The notes under the pieces were generated by a model. The model was not told where the DNA came from. It saw only the letters and a program-made list of their open reading frames with translations, and ran no database searches. A DNA stretch of 9,215 bases from positions 1 to 9,215 of the forward strand of contig VBGV01000120.1 in assembly GCA_005880755.1 (NCBI GenBank). The letters are read 5' to 3'. A program made the translations under genes and the position numbers. Positions 1-6,603 of this stretch are shown one piece after another (the stretch's first letter is position 1; every line of letters starts with the position of its first letter). The stretch comes from Chloroflexota bacterium (lineage in GTDB: Bacteria; Chloroflexota; Dormibacteria; Dormibacterales; Dormibacteraceae).

Positions 1-71
1 GCCATCTGTACGAGAGAACGTTTACCCAGCCTCGCTGATTCCCAATCCTGGGCCGGCTGTCACCGCTCCTC

Positions 72-135
72 CCGGATAGTCCGGACGAAGCGCGCATCTG
101 GCTCCGGCGAACGCCGGATAGTCCGGACTATCCGG
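72..135. repeat. Palindromic repeat cluster downstream of the last gene of unit 2
   Basis: A 15-bp sequence, CCGGATAGTCCGGAC, occurs at 72-86 and again at 114-128. The second copy continues into a perfect 22-bp palindrome at 114-135 (11-bp arms, arm CCGGATAGTCC). Between them is another dyad at 103-118, TCCGGCG-AA-CGCCGGA, which shares its last bases with the palindrome. In the minus-strand sense the palindrome starts 11 nt after the stop codon of the gene ending at 147. It could fold into a stem with a CCGG loop but has no U-tract. It may be an end-of-operon hairpin, a REP-like repeat or paired operator sites; the sequence does not decide. Bases 1-71 show no gene or clear site. Confidence 0.6.
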
Positions 136-146
136 GGTTGTCTCGG

Positions 147-1217
147 TTAGGAGAGGCCCGCCGCCTTGCACGCCTGCGCATAGTCGGGCGTGCAGAGCTG
201 CGCGCGGCTCCAGAACCCGTCGGCGATCACTGTGGTGACGAGCGTCCGCCGCGTCACGGACACCGGCTGCACCAGCACCGCCGGCACTCCCCGCGCGCCG
301 TTGTCGGCCGTCTTGCCGGCCGTCAGCTCGCTCGGCACCCGGACCCCGAAGGCCAGGTCGTACGCCAGCGTGGCGGCCGCCTCGGCCTCCTGCCTGGCCG
401 GCCGGTAGACCGTCATGTACTGCTCGCCGGTGAGGATCCGCTGCACCGCCGACAGCTCCGCGTTCCCGCCGGTGACCGGCGGCAGGGTCTTGAGCTTGGC
501 CGCCTTCATCGCGATCACGACCCCGCTGGCCACCTCATCGTTGGCCGCGTACACGCCGTCGACCTTGTTGTTCAACGCCGCGAGCGCCTGCGTCATCTCC
601 TCCTGGGCGCCGCCGGCGCTCGAGGATGGCGTGTCGTACTCCTTGGCCACGGTCACCTTGCCGTCGAGCGCCCCGTGCGCGGCCTTCTTCAAGACCTGCG
701 CCGAAAGGTCGGTGGGGTCACCGTGGATCATCACCACCGTCGGCCTGGCCGAGCTCTTCATCGCGCTCAGCAAGGCGCTGCCCTGCAGCGCGCCGACGGT
801 CGCGTCGTCGAAGGACACGTAGTACGCGAGCTCGGTGGTGTTGAGGATCAAGCGGTCGTACGCGATCACGGGGACGTGACGCTTGGCGGCCGCCGTCACG
901 ATCACAGACGCGGCGCTCGTATCGACCGCGTCGAGCACGAGCACGTTCGCGCCCGAGGCCAGCGCCGCCTCCGCCTGCTGCCGCTGCACCGCCGCATCGC
1001 CGCCGGCGTTGCGGTAGACCAGCTCGCAATCCGAGCACATCGACCGCACCTTGGCCTGGAAGAGCGGGAGGTCCTGGCTTTCGTAGCGCGGCGCCGCGTC
1101 GGGCATCAGGAACGCGATCTTCTTGCCGGGGGTCACGCCGCCGCCGCTGCTGCCGCCGCATGCCACCGCGCCCAGCCCCAACAGGAGCAGCGCGGCCGCG
1201 AACTTGCTCAGATTCAT
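147..1217 (-). CDS. XylF-like CUT2 sugar-binding lipoprotein (last gene of unit 2)
   Basis: This is a 356-aa extracytoplasmic sugar-binding protein of the periplasmic-binding-protein type 1 fold (XylF/RbsB class), expected to deliver a pentose or similar monosaccharide to a CUT2 ABC permease. Residues 1-19 form a signal peptide and GAVAC is a lipobox with Cys20 as the lipidated residue, so it should be membrane-anchored. Family landmarks are IAYDR (118-122), YYVSFDD (132-138), AANDE (225-229) and VTGGNAELSAVQRI (248-261), followed by MTVYRP. The GQDAE motif usual in XylF-like proteins reads GGNAE here and TVYKP reads TVYRP, so ligand choice may differ. The ATG is supported by GAGGT 8 nt upstream. 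It starts 55 bp after the MalG-like permease gene, in the same direction. Its C-terminus has a Cys342/Cys350 pair matched in the paralogue at 6604-7830. The class is secure; the sugar is unknown. Confidence 0.9.
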   Translation of the reverse strand: MNLSKFAAALLLLGLGAVACGGSSGGGVTPGKKIAFLMPDAAPRYESQDLPLFQAKVRSMCSDCELVYRNAGGDAAVQRQQAEAALASGANVLVLDAVDTSAASVIVTAAAKRHVPVIAYDRLILNTTELAYYVSFDDATVGALQGSALLSAMKSSARPTVVMIHGDPTDLSAQVLKKAAHGALDGKVTVAKEYDTPSSSAGGAQEEMTQALAALNNKVDGVYAANDEVASGVVIAMKAAKLKTLPPVTGGNAELSAVQRILTGEQYMTVYRPARQEAEAAATLAYDLAFGVRVPSELTAGKTADNGARGVPAVLVQPVSVTRRTLVTTVIADGFWSRAQLCTPDYAQACKAAGLS

Positions 1218-1272
1218 TTCGACTACCTCGATTGCTGTGACGTCTGGTGAAACGCTTGCTGCGGCGTGAAGG

Positions 1273-2115
1273 CTACCCCTTGAGCGCCCCGGCGAGCAAC
1301 CCTCGTATGAAATAGCGACCGAGCACGATGTAGATCAGCAGCGGCGGCAGAGCGGTGAGGAGGGCGCCCGCCATCTGGATCTCGTAGTGGGCCAGGAGCG
1401 AACCGGCGAGCCCGTTCAGGGCGACCGTGATCGGCCACTGGTCGGGCAGGGTGAGGGTGACCGCGAACAGGAACTCGTTCCAGATGCTCGTGAACTGCCA
1501 GATCAGGACCACGACAAATCCCGGCATCGAGATCGGGAGCAGGACGTGGCGGTAGATGCCCAGCACGCTCGCGCCGTCGATCCGCGCCGCCTCGATGACC
1601 TCGGTGGGCACCGCCGCGTAGTAGTTGCGGAAGATCAGCGTCGTGATCGGGATGCCGTACACGACGTGGGTGAGGACCAGGCCCGGGATGCCGCCGTAGA
1701 GCTGGATCTTCTGCAGCACCAGCACGAGCGGCAGCAGGATGCTCTGGTACGGGATGAACATTCCGAAGAGGAGCAGCGTGAAGACGAGGTCGGCGCCTCG
1801 AAATCTCCACTTCGAGAGCACGTAACCGTTGAGCGACCCGAGCAGCGCCGAGAGGAGGGTCGCCGGGACCACCAGCAGCACGCTGTTGAAGAAGCTCGGC
1901 GCGAGCGTCGTGAAGGCGTTGCCGAAGGCGTCGAGGCTCGGCGCGGAGGGAAGCTGCCACGGCGTCGTGTGCGAGACCTCGATGAAAGACTTGAACGCCG
2001 TCACGGCGATCACGTAGATGGGCAGCAGGTAGAAGGCCGCGACGACGAGCAGCAGCGCGTAGGTGATCAACCGTGACGGCCTCAACGGGCTGCGGGTGAC
2101 AGCGGCGGTGCTCAA
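1273..2115 (-). CDS. CUT1 carbohydrate ABC transporter permease, MalG-like
   Basis: This is a 280-aa inner-membrane permease of the MalG/UgpE (CUT1) family, one half of the channel through which an oligosaccharide or polyol passes. I place the start at a TTG overlapping the previous stop as TTGA, with GGAGG 7 nt upstream; a longer reading frame exists upstream but lies inside the preceding gene. Six hydrophobic segments are visible, near residues 16-38, 76-98, 110-133, 144-162, 198-218 and 250-272. The cytoplasmic EAA loop that docks the ATPase is EVIEAARIDGAS from 172, continuing to LLPISMP. The tail GLLAGALKG is typical of MalG relatives. Length and topology are complete, unlike its partner upstream. 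No ATPase is encoded in this unit, so it probably uses a shared MsiK/UgpC-type ATPase encoded elsewhere. Confidence 0.93.
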   Translation of the reverse strand: MSTAAVTRSPLRPSRLITYALLLVVAAFYLLPIYVIAVTAFKSFIEVSHTTPWQLPSAPSLDAFGNAFTTLAPSFFNSVLLVVPATLLSALLGSLNGYVLSKWRFRGADLVFTLLLFGMFIPYQSILLPLVLVLQKIQLYGGIPGLVLTHVVYGIPITTLIFRNYYAAVPTEVIEAARIDGASVLGIYRHVLLPISMPGFVVVLIWQFTSIWNEFLFAVTLTLPDQWPITVALNGLAGSLLAHYEIQMAGALLTALPPLLIYIVLGRYFIRGLLAGALKG

Positions 2116-2930
2116 CGTTCGTCCTCCGACCGCAGGCTCCAGACGAGGTAAGGCACGATCAGCAGCGCGACCATGATGAGGAGGACCATCGCTATCGCCG
2201 CTCCACGGCCGTAGAGGTTCTGGCGAAAGACCGCGACCCACATGTACAGGCTCGGCATGTCGGTCGCGTAACCCGGCCCGCCGAAGGTCATCACGTAGAC
2301 GAGGTCGAAGATCTTCAGCGAGATGTGGCCGAGGATGATGATCGCCGAGAGCGTGATCGGCCGCATGAGCGGCAGGATCACGCGCAGGAAGATCCTCCCC
2401 TCGCTGGCACCGTCGACCCGCGCCGCCTCGCGCAGCTCATCAGGGATGGCGCGCAGCCCGGCCAGGAACATGGCCATGCAGAAGCCGCTCATTTGCCACG
2501 CGGCTGCGATGACCAGTCCATACAGCGCGGTCCGGGTGTCGGCCAGCCAGGGCGATTTCAAGAAATCGAGGTGGACGTCCTCGAGCAGCAGGTTGATCCC
2601 GAAGTTGGGGTTGAAGATCCACCGCCACACCGTGCCTGTGACCACGAACGAGATGGCGAGCGGGAACAGGAAGATGTTCTGAAAGAAGATCGTGCCTCGC
2701 ACGTGCTGGTCGAGCAGCACCGCCGAGCCGAAGCCCAGCAGGATGCACGCGATCAGGAAGAGGATCGTGAACTCGATCGTGTTGCTGACGTCGGCCTGGA
2801 AGCGGGGCAGGCCGAAAAGGTCGATGTACTGCGTCAGGCCCGCCGAGGTGTAGTCCGGCGCGATCCCGTACCACTTAGAGCCGAGGGAGCGACCCCTATC
2901 GGGTCGCTCCCTCGTTGCGGCTACCGCCAA
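2112..2930 (-). CDS. CUT1 carbohydrate ABC transporter permease, MalF-like, N-terminally truncated
   Basis: The body is a clear MalF/UgpA-type permease: periplasmic GLTQYIDLF (31-39), five hydrophobic segments (about 51-73, 82-106, 134-159, 191-214 and 242-264), and an EAA loop ELREAARVDGAS (165-176) running to LPLMRP. Family members normally have about 290-310 residues and a first membrane helix 50-60 residues before this point. Here only 27 residues precede PDYTSAGL, they are hydrophilic, and most are encoded by the perfect hairpin at 2882-2914. The only upstream start I can find is a TTG at 2930, 7 nt after the preceding stop, without a good ribosome site. No other frame between 2870 and 2938 holds a membrane helix. 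The gene therefore appears to have lost TM1 and its true 5' end, by real deletion or assembly error. Function as written is doubtful. It overlaps the next gene by 4 bp. Confidence 0.8.
   Translation of the reverse strand: MAVAATRERPDRGRSLGSKWYGIAPDYTSAGLTQYIDLFGLPRFQADVSNTIEFTILFLIACILLGFGSAVLLDQHVRGTIFFQNIFLFPLAISFVVTGTVWRWIFNPNFGINLLLEDVHLDFLKSPWLADTRTALYGLVIAAAWQMSGFCMAMFLAGLRAIPDELREAARVDGASEGRIFLRVILPLMRPITLSAIIILGHISLKIFDLVYVMTFGGPGYATDMPSLYMWVAVFRQNLYGRGAAIAMVLLIMVALLIVPYLVWSLRSEDER
2882..2914 (-). terminator. Perfect 14-bp hairpin between binding-protein and permease genes
   Basis: Arms 2882-2895 (CGAGGGAGCGACCC) and 2901-2914 pair perfectly around a 5-nt loop. It lies 24 nt after the stop of the binding-protein gene. 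There is no U-tract on the minus strand, so it is more likely an mRNA-stabilising or attenuating hairpin, as is common between a binding-protein gene and its permease genes, than a full intrinsic terminator. The oddity is that it runs straight into the truncated permease reading frame, marking the place where the missing 5' end should be. Confidence 0.65.
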
Positions 2931-2937
2931 CTGATGC

Positions 2938-4248
2938 TTACTTGAGGTACTGGTCGGCCAGCTTCGCGATGTTGCTCGCGCTGGCGTTGACGTCCTTCTT
3001 CTGGACGAACTGTCCCATCTCGTCGTTCACGCCGCTGGCGAAAGCTTCCGGCGCCGCCGAGCCGTGCGCGATGCTCGGCGTCAGCGAGTCGGTCTTGAAC
3101 TCGGCGATGAACTTCTGCGCGATGGAGTCGAAGATGCTCGCGGGCACGTCGGTGCGCGCCGGGATCGAGCCCTTCTTGGGGTTGAACGCGGCCTGGCCGG
3201 CCTCTGAGCCGCAGACCTTGATCCAGTTGATCGCGTTGTCGCGGTCGGGTGCTCCCTTGGGGAGGCCGAACGTGTCGCAGACGATCATGTAGGTCTTCTC
3301 GGTCCCCGGGGACGCGATGCCGGTGAAGTCCGTGTCGGGCTTCCAGTTGTTGGCGGTGAAGTAGCCCTTGGCCCAGTCGCCCATGATCGTGCCGACCGAG
3401 GTGCCGGCCTGCACTCGTCCCGCGGCCTGGTCCCAGTCGATGGTCGTGTGGTCGGAGTTGACGTAGTTCAGCATCGACTTGATGTATGTGAGGGCGGACT
3501 TGACGTTGTTGTCCGTCCACGAGCTCTTGCCGTTGAAGAGGCCGCGGTAGAAGTCCGCGCCGCCCACGGCGACGATGTTGTTCTCGAGCAGCATCGTGAC
3601 CTGCCAGTTGCCCTTGGAACCCAGCGCAAGGGGCGCCTGGATGCCGGCGGATTTCGCCTTGCCGAGGGCCGACAGGAACGCGTCGAGGTTGTTGCCAGCG
3701 CCGGGCGTGATCGAGGAGCCGGCCTTGGCCAGGTTGACCCAGAGCGCGTTGCCTCGGTGCACGTTGACCGGCACCGACCAGACGTCACTGCCCTTGCTGA
3801 CGATCGTCTTCAGGTCCTTTGGAATCACGCTGTCCCAGCCCTCTGAGTTCCAGATGCTGGTGATCGGCTCCATCTTGTCCGCCTTGACCCAGGTGCTGAT
3901 GAGCTCCTGTCCCGCGTGGACCTGGAAGCTGTCAGGCGGCTTGCCACCCTGCATGCGCGTCGCGAGCACGGCTTTGGCGTTGCTGCCCGCGCCACCGGCC
4001 ACCGCGGCGTTGACGATCTTCACGCCTGGATATTTCTGCTGGTAGATCTTGAACATCTCGGCGAGGCCGTCCGCCTCACCGCCGGCGGTCCACCAGCTGA
4101 AGATCTCGAGTGAGCCCGACCCGCTGGTCGTGGGGCTCGAGCTGGCACACGCGGCCAGGAACTCGGCGAACGCGCCTCCCAGGACGAGCGCGCCGGCGGC
4201 GGTGCCGGTGGTCTTGACGAACTGACGACGGGTCCACTTAGAGCTCAT
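2938..4248 (-). CDS. CUT1 sugar-binding lipoprotein with a Tat signal (UgpB/MalE-like)
   Basis: This is a 436-aa extracellular solute-binding protein of the MalE/UgpB class (family 1), which captures an oligosaccharide, polyol or glycerophosphodiester for the two CUT1 permeases downstream. The N-terminus carries a twin-arginine motif, TRRQFVK (residues 6-12), a hydrophobic stretch and the lipobox FLAAC with Cys34. It is therefore probably exported folded by Tat and then lipidated. A Ser/Thr/Gly linker precedes the mature domain, which begins at LEIFSWWTAGGE, a typical first strand for the family. The ATG has GGAGG 7 nt upstream. It is the first gene of unit 2, preceded by the leader RNA at 4299-4362 and the promoter at 4386-4414. 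Length is normal and no motif is broken. The substrate cannot be told from sequence alone. Confidence 0.93.
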   Translation of the reverse strand: MSSKWTRRQFVKTTGTAAGALVLGGAFAEFLAACASSSPTTSGSGSLEIFSWWTAGGEADGLAEMFKIYQQKYPGVKIVNAAVAGGAGSNAKAVLATRMQGGKPPDSFQVHAGQELISTWVKADKMEPITSIWNSEGWDSVIPKDLKTIVSKGSDVWSVPVNVHRGNALWVNLAKAGSSITPGAGNNLDAFLSALGKAKSAGIQAPLALGSKGNWQVTMLLENNIVAVGGADFYRGLFNGKSSWTDNNVKSALTYIKSMLNYVNSDHTTIDWDQAAGRVQAGTSVGTIMGDWAKGYFTANNWKPDTDFTGIASPGTEKTYMIVCDTFGLPKGAPDRDNAINWIKVCGSEAGQAAFNPKKGSIPARTDVPASIFDSIAQKFIAEFKTDSLTPSIAHGSAAPEAFASGVNDEMGQFVQKKDVNASASNIAKLADQYLK

Positions 4249-4298
4249 TCACTCTCCTCCGAGGTCGGCTGCCCGTAAGCGCGCCCACCTCTCACCCT

Positions 4299-4362
4299 CC
4301 TGCCGCCTTCTTCCCGGGCTCGAGCCACGGGGCGAGAGTGCGCCGGCCGGCAGGTCTTACTC
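4299..4362 (-). ncRNA. Riboswitch-like structured leader RNA, copy A
   Basis: Read on the minus strand, this 64-nt element begins GAGTAAGACC and ends GGCAGG. Predicted fold: P1 pairs CCTGCC (4354-4349) with GGCAGG (4304-4299) and, after a single bulged base, GCC with GGC; P2 is GGCG-CACTCT-CGCC (4344-4331); P3 is CCG-(T)-GGC-TCGA-GCC-CGG (4330-4314); GAAGAA joins P3 back to P1. The leading GAGT could pair with ACTC in the P2 loop. The same element occurs at 7857-7917, with a compensatory C-G to U-A change in P1 and a different but still paired P3. It lies between a predicted promoter and the binding-protein start, 50 nt upstream of the ATG. I do not recognise a known riboswitch class. A sugar-related or general metabolite sensor is only an inference. 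Confidence 0.65.
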
Positions 4363-4385
4363 CAATTCCCGTTTAGACGACTCGA

Positions 4386-4414
4386 ATTCTGTTGGCTGCC
4401 CTACCCGGTGTCAA
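4386..4414 (-). promoter_or_regulatory. Predicted sigma-70-type promoter of unit 2
   Basis: On the minus strand a perfect -35 box TTGACA (4414-4409) is followed, after 17 bp, by CAGAAT (4391-4386), matching 4 of 6 bases of the -10 consensus. Transcription would begin near 4379, about 17 nt before the conserved leader RNA. The same spacing of promoter and leader is seen at 7942-7970. Confidence 0.55.
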
Positions 4415-4421
4415 GCTCGGG

Positions 4422-5771
4422 CTAGACGCGGCTGACGCTCCCTGAAGTGCTCCCGCGGCGAGAGACGGCGTCGATGATGATCGCGGCCAGCAGCACGAGC
4501 CCGGTCACGATGTACTGCCACTCGAACGAAAGCGCAAGCAAGTACATGCCGTTGTAGATGGCGCCGATCACGAGCCCGCCGAGCACGCCGTGCAGGGGCT
4601 TGCCTCGGCCCCCCATGAGGCTCGTGCCCCCGATGACCGCCGCGGCGACCGCGTAAAGGACGTAATACCCCGCCTGCACGTTGTTGGACATTCCATTCAA
4701 GTAGGACGCGTACAGCAGCAACGCGATGCCGGCGGTGAAAGAGCAGAGCATGAACGCGGTCGTGCGAACCACCGAAAGGTTGATGCCGGCGCGACGGGCC
4801 GCCTCCGGGTTGCCCCCGATCGCGTACAGGTAGCGGCCGTATTTCGTGCGCCCGAGCAGGATGGTCCATGCCGCCAGGACGGCGATCACGATGGGGATGA
4901 CCCACGGCACGCCTTCCTGGACGATCAAGACCCCTCTGTTCAGGTTGCATATCCCCACCACCACGATCGCGACCACAGCGATGAGGCCGATCTTGATCAG
5001 CGAGAGGCTGGCCGGCGGCGCGACCAGACCGCTTGTGCGCCGGCGTGAATCCGAAAACCAGATGAACCCGCCGAGCGCCGCCACGACCACGCCGGCGCCG
5101 ATCCAGGAAACGACGGGGTCGATCGTGCCCCACATCAGGTTGTAGATGAAGTGCAGGTTGTCGGTCTGGCCGATGAGGTTGGGGTAGCCGGAGAACGGGC
5201 CGAACAGAAGGATCTTCAGAAACAGGCCGTTGGCGACGAGGTAACCGGCCAGGGTGACGATGAACGACGGGAGGTGAAGGCGCGTGATCAACGTGCCCTG
5301 GATGGCGCCGAACACGAGGCAGAAGAGCAGGCCGGCCACTACCGCCAGCGGCCACGGCCAGTTCGTGGTCGCCGGCTGGATGAGCTGGACGGTGATGGCG
5401 GCGCCACAGGCGCCGACGAAGCCGATCGAGAGGTCGATCTCGCCCAGGACCAGGGCGAACGCCTCGGCCATCGCGAGCACCATGATCACGGCGCTCTGCT
5501 GGAACAGGTTCACGAGGTTGCCCGGCGACAGATAGACGTTGTTCGGGCTGATGACCTGGAACACCACGACGATGGCGACCATCGCCATGACGACCGGGAG
5601 GACCCCGCTCTCTCCGGCCCGGATCCGCGCCACGTAGGCGCGGACGTACTCGCCCAGCGATTGCGCGACTACCTCCGGCGGCAGCTCCGCAACGGCGGCC
5701 TCAGGCGCCGCGGCGGTCAGGTCCGCGGCAGCGTTGCCGGTGATGTCAGCTGTCTTTAGCGGGTCTGCCAC
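4422..5771 (-). CDS. CUT2 sugar ABC transporter permease, XylH-like
   Basis: This is a 449-aa inner-membrane permease of the BPD_transp_2 family (XylH/RbsC class) that forms the monosaccharide channel. The CUT2 signature GEIDLSIGFVGACGA is at 110-124, a GGTSLMGGRG motif is at 381-390, and the cytoplasmic coupling loop is GGNPEAARRAGI (319-330). About ten or more hydrophobic segments span 56-435. A roughly 55-residue polar N-terminus and a charged insert, SDSRRRTSGL (240-249), make it longer than E. coli XylH at about 393 residues. The GTG start lies inside the ATPase gene (26-bp overlap), with AGGAGG 14 nt upstream, which is rather far, so the exact start is uncertain. It is the last gene of unit 1 and completes a binding protein-ATPase-permease set. 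Confidence 0.93.
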   Translation of the reverse strand: MADPLKTADITGNAAADLTAAAPEAAVAELPPEVVAQSLGEYVRAYVARIRAGESGVLPVVMAMVAIVVVFQVISPNNVYLSPGNLVNLFQQSAVIMVLAMAEAFALVLGEIDLSIGFVGACGAAITVQLIQPATTNWPWPLAVVAGLLFCLVFGAIQGTLITRLHLPSFIVTLAGYLVANGLFLKILLFGPFSGYPNLIGQTDNLHFIYNLMWGTIDPVVSWIGAGVVVAALGGFIWFSDSRRRTSGLVAPPASLSLIKIGLIAVVAIVVVGICNLNRGVLIVQEGVPWVIPIVIAVLAAWTILLGRTKYGRYLYAIGGNPEAARRAGINLSVVRTTAFMLCSFTAGIALLLYASYLNGMSNNVQAGYYVLYAVAAAVIGGTSLMGGRGKPLHGVLGGLVIGAIYNGMYLLALSFEWQYIVTGLVLLAAIIIDAVSRRGSTSGSVSRV

Positions 5772-6534
5772 TGGAGCGGCCCAAGCCTCCTGTCGTCATG
5801 TACTCGACGACGCTCTGCCGGTCGAAATTCGAGGCCTTGTCTTGCACGGCCATGCGTCCGAGGTAGAGGACCGCGATGTTGTCCGCGACCTCGAAGACGT
5901 CGTTCAGGTTGTGCGAGATGACCATCACGGCCAGGCCCTTGTCGCGCAACCGCCTGATGAGGTCGAGCACCATCCTGGTCTGGACGACACCGAGCGCGGC
6001 CGTCGGCTCGTCCATGAGCACCAGCTTCGAGTTCCACATCACCGCCTTGGCGACGGCGACCGACTGGCGCTGCCCCCCGGACAGCGATGCCACCGGTTGG
6101 CGGATGGATCTCACGGTCGTGACGCGAAGGCTCGACAGCGTTTCCGCGGCGGAGCGCTCCATGCTGTCCTCATCGAGCAGTCCGTTGCGCAGGCGCTCGC
6201 GTCCCAGGAACATGTTCTGGACGATGTCGAGGTTGTCAGCCAGCGCCAGGTCTTGATAGACGGTCTCGATGCCGAGGCGCGCCGCGTCGCGCGCGTTGTG
6301 GATGTGGACCGGATGGCCCTCCCAGGAGACCTGGCCGTGGTCGATCTGGTAGATGCCCGCGATGCACTTGGTGAGCACCGTCTTACCGGCGCCGTTGTCT
6401 CCGCACAGGGCGGTCACCTGCCCGGGCGGGATGTCGAGGTCGACGTGGTACAGGGCCTGGACCGGACCGAAGTGCTTGTCCAGCTCCCGAATCTTGAGCA
6501 GCGGCTCTTCAGTCGCGACTTGAGCCGTCGTCAT
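5746..6534 (-). CDS. CUT2 sugar ABC transporter ATPase, single nucleotide-binding domain
   Basis: This cytoplasmic ATPase energises the XylH-like permease. With the ATG at 6534 it has 262 residues and one complete nucleotide-binding domain: Walker A GDNGAGKT (45-52), Q-loop Gln94 in VYQD, signature LSGGQRQ (151-157), Walker B LVLMDE (171-176) and switch His208 in ISHN. CUT2 ATPases such as XylG and RbsA are usually about 500 residues with two fused domains; this is the half-size, FrcA-like form, so it presumably works as a homodimer. An in-frame ATG at 6558 directly abuts the U-tract of the hairpin at 6559-6592 and has no ribosome site. The ATG at 6534 has GGAG 14 nt upstream and gives a normal N-terminus, so I prefer it. 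The gene overlaps the permease gene by 26 bp. Confidence 0.93.
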   Translation of the reverse strand: MTTAQVATEEPLLKIRELDKHFGPVQALYHVDLDIPPGQVTALCGDNGAGKTVLTKCIAGIYQIDHGQVSWEGHPVHIHNARDAARLGIETVYQDLALADNLDIVQNMFLGRERLRNGLLDEDSMERSAAETLSSLRVTTVRSIRQPVASLSGGQRQSVAVAKAVMWNSKLVLMDEPTAALGVVQTRMVLDLIRRLRDKGLAVMVISHNLNDVFEVADNIAVLYLGRMAVQDKASNFDRQSVVEYMTTGGLGRSSGRPAKDS

Positions 6535-6558
6535 ATGAGTCGCATTATCTCCGCCCAT

Positions 6559-6592
6559 AAAGAAAAACGCCGCCGCGAGCTGCGGCGGCGTT
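6559..6592 (-). terminator. Intrinsic terminator/attenuator inside unit 1
   Basis: On the minus strand an 11-bp perfect stem, AACGCCGCCGC paired across loop AGCTC (arms 6592-6582 and 6576-6566), runs into TTTTTCTTT (6567-6559). It has the form of a strong rho-independent terminator and lies 11 nt after the binding-protein stop. Because the ATPase and permease follow immediately, it probably acts as a partial terminator giving more binding protein than membrane components, and it would also protect the 3' end of the binding-protein mRNA. Confidence 0.85.
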
Positions 6593-6603
6593 CATGGAAT
6601 CGG

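Noticed and set aside
11..26. LacI-family operator around AACGTT at 17-22
   Set aside because: Dyad symmetry covers only the central 6 bp; nothing nearby supports a promoter.
72..128. CRISPR-like direct repeat
   Set aside because: Only two 15-bp copies with one spacer, one extended to a palindrome; no array and no cas genes.
138..1250. Plus-strand open frame opposite the terminal XylF-like gene
   Set aside because: Arg/His-rich shadow of a well-supported lipoprotein gene with a good ribosome site.
2116..2241. Longer N-terminus for the MalG-like permease starting at 2241
   Set aside because: The extra 42 residues lie wholly inside the preceding gene and are not hydrophobic or family-like; the TTG at 2115 has GGAGG at 7 nt and couples to the upstream stop.
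4345..4362. Resemblance of GUAAGACCUGCC to the B12 box of cobalamin riboswitches
   Set aside because: In cobalamin riboswitches that box is near the 3' end of a roughly 200-nt RNA with other conserved parts. Here it is at the 5' end of a 64-nt element, with transcription predicted to start just upstream, and in copy B the CUGCC part reads CUGUC.
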